This document shows positions 1-6,729 of a stretch of DNA of 64,000 nt, piece by piece. Numbering within the stretch: position 1 is the first letter of the stretch; each line of letters opens with the position of its first letter. The notes beneath the pieces are model-generated. The model saw only the letters and a program-made list of their open reading frames with translations, was not told where the DNA came from and ran no database searches. The position numbers were made by a program, and so were the translations under genes. Origin of the DNA: Sphingopyxis sp. CCNWLW2 (lineage in GTDB: Bacteria > Pseudomonadota > Alphaproteobacteria > Sphingomonadales > Sphingomonadaceae); NCBI RefSeq assembly GCF_037095755.1, contig NZ_JBAWKJ010000001.1:2049001-2113000 (forward strand). Reading direction: 5' to 3'.

Positions 1-529
1 AGGCGATGGCATAGGCGGCGTAGCGATCGAGCCAGCGATCGCGTTCGTCAGCACCCTGTGGGAAGCTGCCGTGCGCGGCCACAAAGGGTGCGCCGGGCTT
101 GAGGCGGCGACGGATTTCTGCGGCGGTGCGGATGCGTTCTTCGGTCGCGAGGAAGTGAAGGGTCAGGAGGCAGGTCGCGCCGTCGAACGGGCCGGCCGGG
201 GCGTCGTCGATATAGCCTTCGATCAATTCCGCGCGGTGGGCGTTTGGCCCGAGCACCTCAGCCGCGAGGTCGAGCATCGGTCCGGCGGGGTCGACACCGG
301 TGAAACGCCAGCCCGGATGCGCCTCGGCCATCGCCTTCATCTCGCTGCCGCCGCCCGCGCCGAGCACGAGGATATGCGCGTCGTCGGGGACGCGCTCGGC
401 CAGCAACAGCCCGGTCATGCGGTGGAGGCCGTCGAGCCCGGGGACGAAGCGCCGCGGCCCTTCGGTATAGCGCGCGACCGCGGCGGGGTCCTTGAAGCTG
501 TCGAGGAAATGCTGGGCGCCTTCAGCCAT
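1..529 (-). CDS. class I SAM-dependent methyltransferase (3' end outside window)
   Basis: About 176 codons are visible; the C-terminus lies beyond the left edge. The reading has a class I SAM-binding motif (VLGAGGGSE, about residues 53-61), followed by an acidic residue after the second strand (FTGVDPAGPM) and a post-motif segment (TCLLTLHFLAT). The ATG at 529-527 overlaps the last 8 bases of the Rrf2 gene, so the two are almost certainly one transcript and translationally coupled. The substrate cannot be read from sequence. An Rrf2 regulator next to a small methyltransferase suggests control by the regulator's signal, which is inference. Confidence 0.85.
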   Translation of the reverse strand, partial: MAEGAQHFLDSFKDPAAVARYTEGPRRFVPGLDGLHRMTGLLLAERVPDDAHILVLGAGGGSEMKAMAEAHPGWRFTGVDPAGPMLDLAAEVLGPNAHRAELIEGYIDDAPAGPFDGATCLLTLHFLATEERIRTAAEIRRRLKPGAPFVAAHGSFPQGADERDRWLDRYAAYAIA

Positions 530-980
530 GGATATGCTCCTGCGTTTGGGGGGATCGCGCGGCCATGCGCGCGTGGAAATCGGCGGCGAGCGCCGCGAGC
601 GTCACTTCGCCGAAGCGCGCGAGCAGCAGCGCTTCGGCATCGCGAAAGCTGGTGTCGAGCGCGGCGTTGACCGCCTGTTCGACGAGGCAGCCGGGCGCCT
701 CGGTGCGGTTGCCCATCGCCATCAGGCTGGGCCGGCCGATCGCGCCATAGACGTCGCGCATCGTGATTTGCCTAAGGTCCTTCGCGATCGTCCAGCCGCC
801 GCCATGGCCCTTTTCGCTGTGGACGAAGCCCGCATCGCGCAACCCGCCGAGGATGCGGCGGATCACGACCGGGTGCGTCTGCATCGCCTTCGCGAGCTGG
901 TCCGAGGTCATCGGAGAGCCCTGTTCGGCCATATGGAGGAGGACGTGGAGCACGCCCGAGAGTCGGCTGTCGCGTTTCAT
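522..980 (-). CDS. Rrf2 family transcriptional regulator
   Basis: 152 aa. An N-terminal winged helix (residues about 1-75, including SDQLAKAMQTHPVVIRRILGG in two overlapping helices and the GHGGGW wing) is typical of Rrf2 proteins. Rrf2 proteins usually sense Fe-S clusters or redox state through three clustered cysteines. Here only one cysteine is seen (APGCLVEQAV), so a conventional [2Fe-2S] site like that of IscR is not supported. It begins an operon with the downstream methyltransferase (8-base overlap). A strong promoter-like pair sits so close to the ATG that the mRNA may be leaderless. Family assignment is firm; the ligand and targets are unknown. Confidence 0.9.
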   Translation of the reverse strand: MKRDSRLSGVLHVLLHMAEQGSPMTSDQLAKAMQTHPVVIRRILGGLRDAGFVHSEKGHGGGWTIAKDLRQITMRDVYGAIGRPSLMAMGNRTEAPGCLVEQAVNAALDTSFRDAEALLLARFGEVTLAALAADFHARMAARSPQTQEHIHG

Positions 981-987
981 GTAACTT

Positions 988-1015
988 TAAATAGTGCGTG
1001 AAATGTGATCGTCAA
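988..1015 (-). promoter_or_regulatory. sigma70-like promoter of the Rrf2 gene, probably leaderless
   Basis: On the minus strand TTGACG (1015-1010) and TATTTA (993-988) are separated by 16 bases. Only 7 bases lie between the -10 box and the ATG at 980, so transcription would start at or next to the start codon. No Shine-Dalgarno sequence could then be present in the mRNA. Rrf2 proteins often repress themselves, so an operator may overlap, but I see no strong dyad. Confidence 0.55.
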
Positions 1016-1227
1016 GACGCGGGATTGACCGCCGACGGCGGAGCGGTTAGCCACGCTCGCGATGACCAACGACCAATCTCTCCGATTCAAGGCGTATTGG
1101 CGCTCCTTTACATAGGAGCGGCATGGCATCACCTGTGACCATCGCCGCCGTGTTCGGACAAGGCGAATGGTCATCATCACACCACCAACCCCCGGTCACG
1201 GCGTGCGCTTTTTGAAGAAGACGCGAC

Positions 1228-1746
1228 ATGACCGATACCTTGCTTGCCCTGTCGACCGACCATTGCCGCATCACGCCGCTGTTTGCCGACGATGCGCGCG
1301 CCTTGTCCGCGATCACCGACGAGACGGTGACCTCGCAGGTTCATTTCCTGCCCGCACCCTTCACCGAGGCCGACGCGCGCGCGCTGATCGCCAAATCAGG
1401 AGGCGGCGATGTCTTTCATGCGGTGCGCGACGAAAGCGGCCTCGATTTGAGCGGCGTGATCGGCGTCCACCGCCGCGTGGGGCAGGAATATGAGATCGGC
1501 TACTGGTTCGCGGCGCGGGTGCGGGGGAAGGGCATCGCGACCGAGGCGGTGCGCGCGGTCGTCGGGGCGCTCGCCACGTCGCGGCCGGGCTGCTCGATCG
1601 TCGCCGAATGCCACCCCGATAATGAGCGCTCGCACGCGCTGCTGCGCCGGATCGGTTTCGTATCGACGGGGCGCGCGGGGAAAAGGCCGGGGCGGATGCT
1701 GATGGCGTGGCGCGCGGCGCCCGCCTATCGCATCGACGTCTGCTGA
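1228..1746 (+). CDS. GNAT family N-acetyltransferase (RimJ/RimL-like)
   Basis: 172 aa, usual length for this group. The acetyl-CoA-binding motif A is visible as VRGKGIATEAVRAVV (about residues 92-106), preceded by the EIGYWFAA strand and followed by the ECHPDNERSHALLRRIGFV segment typical of RimJ/RimL-type enzymes. Members acetylate ribosomal protein N-termini or small amines; the substrate here is unknown. A weak GAAGA ribosome-binding site lies upstream. The gene ends tail to tail with the minus-strand hydrolase, overlapping by 22 bases. Confidence 0.85.
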   Translation: MTDTLLALSTDHCRITPLFADDARALSAITDETVTSQVHFLPAPFTEADARALIAKSGGGDVFHAVRDESGLDLSGVIGVHRRVGQEYEIGYWFAARVRGKGIATEAVRAVVGALATSRPGCSIVAECHPDNERSHALLRRIGFVSTGRAGKRPGRMLMAWRAAPAYRIDVC

Positions 1747-2498
1747 TCGGGTGTTTCGTCGCTCACCTCTTCGGTCAGCGCCTTGACGATCGCCGCGACC
1801 GATGTGGGCGCATAGGCGAAGCCCATATGGCCGCAGTCGACCTCGACCTGCCGATCACTCTCATGCGGAAGCCCGCGCGCGCTGCTCACCGCGACGACGC
1901 CGTCATGCTTCGACCAGAGCGCGAAGGTCGGCATTTCGGGGCGCGGGGCGGGGTGGAAGTCGATCGGCGGATTGTCGACCGGGTGGCGCGCGACGAGGTG
2001 ATAGAGGCGCCAGGCGCGGTTGGCGCGGCGGCTGCCCGAAAAGGGCGAACCGAGCGTAACGACGCGCGCGACCTTGTCCGGGTGATGCTTGGCATATTCG
2101 CGCGCATAGATGCCGCCGAGGCTCCAGCCGACGAGCGCGGGGGCATAGCCGGTGCGGTCGATGATCCACTGGACGCGGGTGTCGATGCGATCGATGATAT
2201 CGGGGGTCGCGCCGCGGTTGAAGCCGAGACCCCAGGCGTAACAGCGGAAACCCGAGCGGCGGAGGTCGGCGCGCAGCCCCTTGGTGGCCCAGTCGCCCGA
2301 CAGGAAGCCCGGGAGCACCATCACCGGCGGATGCTCGCTGTCGGGATTGGGCTCGGGCGGCATCGGCCGGATGCGCGCTCCGATGGCGCGCGCCAGCGAT
2401 CCAATCTCGCGCCAGAGCAACGTCAGCGGCGGCAGCGCGTCGGGATCGGGGATGCGCGCGGGCCATTCGGCGCGCCGGGTGAGGAAGCCGCGGATCAT
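1725..2498 (-). CDS. alpha/beta hydrolase (lipase-like)
   Basis: 257 aa. The serine nucleophile elbow is GWSLGG (about residues 143-148), preceded by PVMVLPGFLSG as the oxyanion strand. A candidate acid (WSKHDGVV) and the terminal histidine (CGHMGFA) complete the triad. No signal peptide is evident, so it is probably cytoplasmic. The layout resembles triacylglycerol lipase-like or PGAP1-like hydrolases of sphingomonads, but the substrate is unknown. It converges with the GNAT gene (22-base overlap). A palindromic repeat lies upstream. Confidence 0.8.
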   Translation of the reverse strand: MIRGFLTRRAEWPARIPDPDALPPLTLLWREIGSLARAIGARIRPMPPEPNPDSEHPPVMVLPGFLSGDWATKGLRADLRRSGFRCYAWGLGFNRGATPDIIDRIDTRVQWIIDRTGYAPALVGWSLGGIYAREYAKHHPDKVARVVTLGSPFSGSRRANRAWRLYHLVARHPVDNPPIDFHPAPRPEMPTFALWSKHDGVVAVSSARGLPHESDRQVEVDCGHMGFAYAPTSVAAIVKALTEEVSDETPDQQTSMR

Positions 2499-2521
2499 GG
2501 TTCGGGCCTATAGCAGAATTT

Positions 2522-2603
2522 GTACCCCTGCGAAGGCAGGGGTCCATCTCCCGCCGGCTCTAGGTTGCACCCAACGGAGATGGGTCCCCGCCTTCGCGGG
2601 GAC
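2522..2603. repeat. paired inverted repeat (REP/MITE-like, family A)
   Basis: Two arms (about 2522-2549 and 2578-2603), each itself a short hairpin around GCGAAGGC / GCCTTCGC, face each other across a 28-base spacer. The same CCCGCGAAGGCGGG core recurs near 5600, 24075, 34233 and 40364. It fills the gap between the hydrolase and the sugar dehydrogenase and may also act as a transcription barrier. Confidence 0.7.
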
Positions 2604-2630
2604 ACGACAATTTGTGACGATGGAGAAATA

Positions 2631-3809
2631 TCACTTTTTCGGAACCAGCCTCACCAACTTGCCGCCCTCGCCGTCGGTGAGCAGCCAGACCGAGCCGTCG
2701 TCGCGTACCTCGACCTCGCGGATGCGCTGGCCGAAATTCCAGCGGTCGGACTTGTGGAGCTTGTCGCCATCGACCTGCATGCGGATCAGCCCTTCGCCCG
2801 ACAGCGCCCCCATCAAGAGGCTGTTCTTCCAGCCCGGATAGAGATCGCCGTCATACCAGACGAGCCCGCCCGGCGAGACCGACGGGTTCCACCAGAGTTT
2901 CGGCGCCGCGAATTCGGGGCGCGTCGGGTGGTCGGGAATATCCTTGCCGTCATAATGGTCGCCGTTCGACACGATCGGATAGCCATAATTGGCCTTCGCC
3001 TCGACCAGATTGACCTCGTCGCCGCCCTTCGGCCCCATTTCCTGGTTCCAGAGCTTGCCGGTGCCGTCGAAGGCGAGGCCAAGGATGTTGCGATGGCCGA
3101 GCGACCAGATTTGCGCGGTCACGCCGCCTTCACTGACGAAGGGGTTATCCGCCGGGATGCTGCCGTCGGGATTGAGGCGAAGGACCTTGCCGAGATTGCC
3201 CGTCATATCCTGCGCGGGTGTGAATTTCTGGCGCTCGCCCGATCCGATGAAGAGATATTTGCCGTCGGGCGAGAAGAGAAGGCGGTGCGAATAATGGCCT
3301 TGCCCGGTGACCTTGGGGTTCTGTTTCCAGATGATCTGGAGCCCTTCGAGCGCGGGCGCGGCGCCTTGCTTCAGCTTCGCCTTGCCGACCACCGCGCCAT
3401 AGGTGTTGCCGGGGCCGGGCTCGGCCCAGCTCAGGTAAATCGTGCCGCTGGTCGCAAAGTCGGGCGCGACGATCACGTCGCCGAACCCGCCCTGACCGCC
3501 ATAGGCGACCGCGGGGACACCCGCGACGTCGAGCGTCGGGCCGCTTTCCTGCCACAGTTTGAGCTTGCCCGATCGTTCGGTGATCAGCGCCGCGCGCGTC
3601 CCGGGGACAAAAGTCATCGCCCAGGGTTCGTTGAAGCTCGCGACCTCCTTCACCGTGAAGGGTGCATCGGCGAGCGGCGTCGCGGGCTGCGCGCCCGAGG
3701 CGTCGAGCTTGGCGGTGTCCGCGGGCGCGGCTTCGGTCGACGCGGGGGCGGCCGAGCAGGCGGCGACGGCCAGCGCGGAAATCAGGGCAAGATGCGGCAG
3801 GTTTTTCAT
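2631..3809 (-). CDS. PQQ-dependent aldose sugar dehydrogenase (GSDH family), lipoprotein
   Basis: 392 aa from the chosen ATG at 3809. The N-terminus is a lipoprotein signal (MKNLPHLALISALAVAAC, lipobox cysteine about residue 18), which favours this start over an upstream in-frame codon that would overlap the sigma factor gene. The mature part is a soluble glucose/sorbosone dehydrogenase beta-propeller: YSHRLLFSPDGKYLFIGSG, WSLGHRNILGLAFD, LWNQEMGPKGGDEVNLV and the terminal DGSVWLLTDG are family hallmarks. Family members oxidise aldoses in the periplasm with PQQ. No PQQ synthesis genes are seen here. It follows ecfG1 on the same strand and could be co-transcribed with it (70-base gap). Confidence 0.85.
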   Translation of the reverse strand: MKNLPHLALISALAVAACSAAPASTEAAPADTAKLDASGAQPATPLADAPFTVKEVASFNEPWAMTFVPGTRAALITERSGKLKLWQESGPTLDVAGVPAVAYGGQGGFGDVIVAPDFATSGTIYLSWAEPGPGNTYGAVVGKAKLKQGAAPALEGLQIIWKQNPKVTGQGHYSHRLLFSPDGKYLFIGSGERQKFTPAQDMTGNLGKVLRLNPDGSIPADNPFVSEGGVTAQIWSLGHRNILGLAFDGTGKLWNQEMGPKGGDEVNLVEAKANYGYPIVSNGDHYDGKDIPDHPTRPEFAAPKLWWNPSVSPGGLVWYDGDLYPGWKNSLLMGALSGEGLIRMQVDGDKLHKSDRWNFGQRIREVEVRDDGSVWLLTDGEGGKLVRLVPKK

Positions 3810-3879
3810 CGAAAGGGGCTCGCTTCGCTGGGGACGGATGCGTCGTTCTGACGCGCCCGTATCGCAAAGTCGATAGGGC

Positions 3880-4515
3880 TTAGCGGTTCGCCGCTTCGCG
3901 CCGTGCGGTGATCGCCTCGACGCTGTCCATGATCGCGTCGACCGCTTCGCTCGACGGCGGCGCGTCGGCGCGCTTCTGCGAGAATTGGCCACTGTTCATA
4001 ATCTCTTCGAGCGCGGCGCGGGCGCGCGAGACGCGGCTTTTCATCGTGCCGAGCGCGCAGTCGCAGATGCTCGCTGCCTCTTCATAGGACAGCCCGCCGG
4101 CGCCGACGAGGATCAGCGCCTCGCGCTGGTCCTGCGGCAATTCCATCAGCCCGCGCTGCAGGTCGGCCATCTCGCCGCTGTCTTCTTGGGCAGCGGGGGT
4201 CGACATCGTGCGCTCGACCGCGGTCTCGTCATATTCGCCGACGAATTTGTTGCGGCGCATCTGTGACAGGAAGGTGTTGCGCAGGATGACGAAGGTCCAC
4301 GCCTTGATCGAGGTGCCGCGTTCGAACCGCTCGCGCGACGCCCACGCCTTGACCATCGTGTCCTGCGTCAGATCGTCGGCGAGGTCGGGGTTGCCCGACA
4401 GGCTGCGGCCATAGGCGCGAAGGTGCGGAATGACGCCAGCGAGCAGCGTCTTGAATTCGCTGTCGGACAGGGTTTCGGCCTGCGGCTGCGAAGCAGCGGC
4501 GGTGGTTCCGGTCAT
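3880..4515 (-). CDS. ecfG: EcfG-type general stress response sigma factor (copy 1)
   Basis: 211 aa. Region 2 (PDLADDLTQDTMVKAWASRERF, then WTFVILRNTFLSQMRR) and region 4 (LPQDQREALILVGAGGLSYE, with CDCALGTMKSRVSRARAAL) match ECF15/EcfG factors. EcfG directs RNA polymerase to stress genes when PhyR-P removes NepR. The ATG overlaps the nepR stop by one base (TAATG), the classic nepR-ecfG operon. A second, closely similar EcfG is encoded divergently at 4972. The tail (after about residue 180) is long compared with typical ECF sigma factors but is shared with copy 2. Assignment is strong. Confidence 0.93.
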   Translation of the reverse strand: MTGTTAAASQPQAETLSDSEFKTLLAGVIPHLRAYGRSLSGNPDLADDLTQDTMVKAWASRERFERGTSIKAWTFVILRNTFLSQMRRNKFVGEYDETAVERTMSTPAAQEDSGEMADLQRGLMELPQDQREALILVGAGGLSYEEAASICDCALGTMKSRVSRARAALEEIMNSGQFSQKRADAPPSSEAVDAIMDSVEAITARREAANR

Positions 4516-4766
4516 TATTGCTTCGGACTTTTCTGATCGAGCTGGGAAAGAAGGTCGAGCATATTGTCGGGCAGCTTTTCGGCGACGACATTACCATAGA
4601 TCATGCGCAGCTTCGCGCTGACCGGCTCGGGCGCTTGCCGCCCGGTCAGCGTGCGATGCCACTGGTCGCCGGTCGTGCCGGGAAAGCTTCCCAGCGTGCG
4701 GCGCGCATCGGCGCCCGGGGGGAGGGGGCCCTTGCCGTTCATCCTATTGTTGCCTTGCGTAGCCAT
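4515..4766 (-). CDS. nepR: NepR-like anti-sigma factor
   Basis: 83 aa from ATG 4766; an internal ATG at 4742 would give 75 aa. The NepR core is the segment PVSAKLRMIYGNVVAEKLP followed by DNMLDLLSQLD, matching the LR-x-VY-x-x-V-x-E-x-x-PD-x-x-LL pattern. NepR holds EcfG inactive until phosphorylated PhyR binds it. An EcfG-type promoter starts only a few bases before 4766, so initiation at 4766 would be leaderless, while 4742 would have a leader of about 26 bases; the start is therefore uncertain. The gene is coupled to ecfG1 by a one-base overlap. Confidence 0.88.
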   Translation of the reverse strand: MATQGNNRMNGKGPLPPGADARRTLGSFPGTTGDQWHRTLTGRQAPEPVSAKLRMIYGNVVAEKLPDNMLDLLSQLDQKSPKQ

Positions 4767-4774
4767 GCGGGAGC

Positions 4775-4799
4775 AACGACGAAAACGGCCCGGGGTTCC
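4775..4799 (-). promoter_or_regulatory. EcfG-dependent promoter of nepR-ecfG
   Basis: On the minus strand GGAAC (4799-4795) and CGTT (4778-4775) are exactly 16 bases apart, which is the published EcfG consensus (GGAAC-N16/17-CGTT). This predicts autoregulation of the nepR-ecfG1 operon by the general stress sigma factor. Both elements match fully. Confidence 0.8.
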
Positions 4800-4971
4800 C
4801 CGCTTGCTTGTTTTTTCGACGAACGGTGTTGCGATAAAAGCACAATGTCTGATCCGGCCGGTTTCGGTTACTGCCTCTTTGGGTGCGCTTTTGGTTCCCA
4901 TAATGGATTCAACCCGCTAAGCCCTTGGTCTATTCAGCGGTGCTTCAGTGCGCCCAAGCGATCAGGATTGT

Positions 4972-5589
4972 GTGACTAGCGACGAAACGCCTCAGCCGCT
5001 CGACGATGCCAGCTTCAAGCGCGAATTGGCGGCCATGCTGCCGCATCTGCGCGCGTTCGGGCGTAGCCTGACCGGCAACGCCGACCTCGCCGACGATCTG
5101 GTGCAGGAAACGATGCTGAAGGCGTGGAAGGCGCGCGCGCAATATGTGCCGGGCCCCGCCAGCATGAAGAGCTGGGCCTTTGTCATCCTGCGCAATTGTT
5201 TCCTGTCGCAGATGCGGCGGAAGAAATTCACCGCCGAATATGACGAGCTCGCCGCCGAGCGGCTGCTCGTCGCGCCCGATGATCAGGGCGACAGCCTGAA
5301 CCTCGCCGATGTTCAGCGCGCGTTGATGCTGCTGCCCGTCGACCAGCGCGAGGCGCTGGTGCTGATCGGCGCCGGGCAATTATCTTATGAGGAGGGTGCG
5401 GCGATCTGCGGCTGCGCGGTGGGCACGATGAAAAGCCGCGTGTCGCGCGGCCGTACCGCGCTGCAGGCGATATTGGAGAGCGGCGAAATGCCGCGGCGCA
5501 GCACCGACGCGATGCCATCGAGCGAGGCGTTCCGCACGATCATGGACAATGTCGATCAGCTGACCGCGAACGGTCCCGGCGGGGACTGA
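4972..5589 (+). CDS. EcfG-type general stress response sigma factor (copy 2)
   Basis: 205 aa from GTG 4972, which has AGGA four bases upstream; an earlier in-frame GTG at 4948 would add eight residues and lacks a site. It is clearly a paralogue of the minus-strand EcfG: same NADLADDLVQETMLKAWKAR, WAFVILRNCFLSQMRRKKF, LPVDQREALVLIGAGQLSYE and GCAVGTMKSRVSRGR blocks. No GGAAC-N16/17-CGTT element was found in front of it, so its expression may differ from copy 1. It is transcribed away from nepR. A palindromic repeat and then phyR (opposite strand) follow. Confidence 0.92.
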   Translation: MTSDETPQPLDDASFKRELAAMLPHLRAFGRSLTGNADLADDLVQETMLKAWKARAQYVPGPASMKSWAFVILRNCFLSQMRRKKFTAEYDELAAERLLVAPDDQGDSLNLADVQRALMLLPVDQREALVLIGAGQLSYEEGAAICGCAVGTMKSRVSRGRTALQAILESGEMPRRSTDAMPSSEAFRTIMDNVDQLTANGPGGD

Positions 5590-5599
5590 TCAATATTGC

Positions 5600-5705
5600 G
5601 TCATTCCCGCGAAGGCGGGAATCCCGCTCTTTGTACCGCGCCTGGTGGGACGGATACCCGTATCGCAAACGCATAAAGCGGGATTCCCGCCTTCGCGGGA
5701 ATGAC
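5600..5705. repeat. perfect 29-bp inverted repeat pair (REP/MITE-like, family A)
   Basis: Positions 5600-5628 are the exact reverse complement of 5677-5705, with a 48-base spacer. Each arm contains the smaller CCCGCGAAGGCGGG hairpin. It fills the space between convergent ecfG2 and phyR. The perfect match suggests recent spread or gene conversion. Confidence 0.85.
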
Positions 5706-5726
5706 GAATTGAGAGAAGTCGGGCAG

Positions 5727-6521
5727 TTACGCCGCGAGTTGCGGCGTGAATAGCAAGCTCTGGCTGATCGCCGCGCGCACGGTATTTTCGCGGAACGGCT
5801 TCGAAATCAGGAAGGTCGGCTCGACGCGGCCGCCCGTGAGCAATTGTTCGGGAAAGGCGGTGATGAAGATCGCCGGGACCGGCGCGATCGCCAAGATATC
5901 CTGCACCGCGTCGATCCCCGACGATCCGTCGGCAAGCTGGATGTCGGCGAGGACGAGCCCCGCGTCGGTTTCCTCGAAGGCGGCAACCGCATCTTCGTGG
6001 GTGGTCGCGACGCCCGCGACGCGGTGGCCCAGATCGCGCACGATCTGTTCGAGCTCCATCGCGATCAGCGGCTCGTCTTCGATGATCAGCACCGAGGTTT
6101 GCGATTCGCGGTCGAGTTCGCCGACCGCATCGGCGAGCAATGTTTCGACCGTCGGCCCGTCGGTACCGGTGATCAGACCGGCTTCCTCGACCGAAAATCC
6201 CTCGAGCGCGGTGAGCAGCAGGATCTGCCGGCCGAGCGGGGTGATCTGGACGAGGCGCCGATGCGCGGCGCGGACGAGCGGGTGCTCGCCCTCATCGCTG
6301 TCTTCGCCCTCGTCGATATAGGCGCTTTCCCAGATGCGGTGGAAATTGCGGTAGAGGTCGATCCGGGTGCCGTCGCCGCTGTGGAATTCGTCGGGGGCGG
6401 CGACGATGACTTCGAGCGTCGTGTGGACGAAATTGTCGCCATGCTGCTGGCTGCCCGTCAAAGCCCGCGCGTAGCGGCGCAGGAAGGGGAGATGCCCGCG
6501 AAGTTCCTCACCCAATGTCAT
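5727..6521 (-). CDS. phyR: PhyR-type anti-anti-sigma response regulator
   Basis: 264 aa. Residues about 1-135 are a sigma-like domain (LGEELRGHLPFLRRYARALT through TGTDGPTVETLLADAVGEL) that mimics EcfG and captures NepR. Residues about 143-260 form a receiver: acidic pair IEDEP, phospho-acceptor Asp193 in LADIQL, Thr/Ala in ITAF, and Lys242 in SKPF. This sigma-like/receiver fusion is diagnostic of PhyR. ATG 6521 is preceded by GAGGGAG at 8 bases, so an upstream in-frame extension to 6611 is unlikely. A near-consensus EcfG promoter lies 28 bases upstream. It faces the kinase gene divergently. Confidence 0.95.
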   Translation of the reverse strand: MTLGEELRGHLPFLRRYARALTGSQQHGDNFVHTTLEVIVAAPDEFHSGDGTRIDLYRNFHRIWESAYIDEGEDSDEGEHPLVRAAHRRLVQITPLGRQILLLTALEGFSVEEAGLITGTDGPTVETLLADAVGELDRESQTSVLIIEDEPLIAMELEQIVRDLGHRVAGVATTHEDAVAAFEETDAGLVLADIQLADGSSGIDAVQDILAIAPVPAIFITAFPEQLLTGGRVEPTFLISKPFRENTVRAAISQSLLFTPQLAA

Positions 6522-6549
6522 CAAAATTGCTCCCTCTTGAGTGAAGTCA

Positions 6550-6575
6550 TACGCGTCCCGGCGCGGGTCGGTTCC
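6550..6575 (-). promoter_or_regulatory. candidate EcfG promoter of phyR
   Basis: GGAAC (6575-6571) and CGTA (6553-6550) on the minus strand are 17 bases apart. The -10 element differs from CGTT at its last base, so this is weaker than the nepR promoter. phyR is often part of the EcfG regulon, which fits. Confidence 0.4.
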
Positions 6576-6729
6576 GCCTGGCCGCCGAAAGAGCGGCGCC
6601 GGCCGTTGCAACTTGTCGCGCCCTAATGCGTAGAGTCAGCCGGGACGCGATGAAAATGCGACGTAAGTAAGTGGAATTTAATTACTTTTCCGGTTGCGGC
6701 GCGAGCATGCTTTTGTAGGGACCATATTC

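Noticed and set aside
2520..3851. Long open frame on the plus strand across the PQQ dehydrogenase gene (443 codons)
   Set aside because: It is antisense to a well-supported gene, is rich in Arg/Ala/Asp repeats typical of reversed high-GC codons, and has no family likeness.
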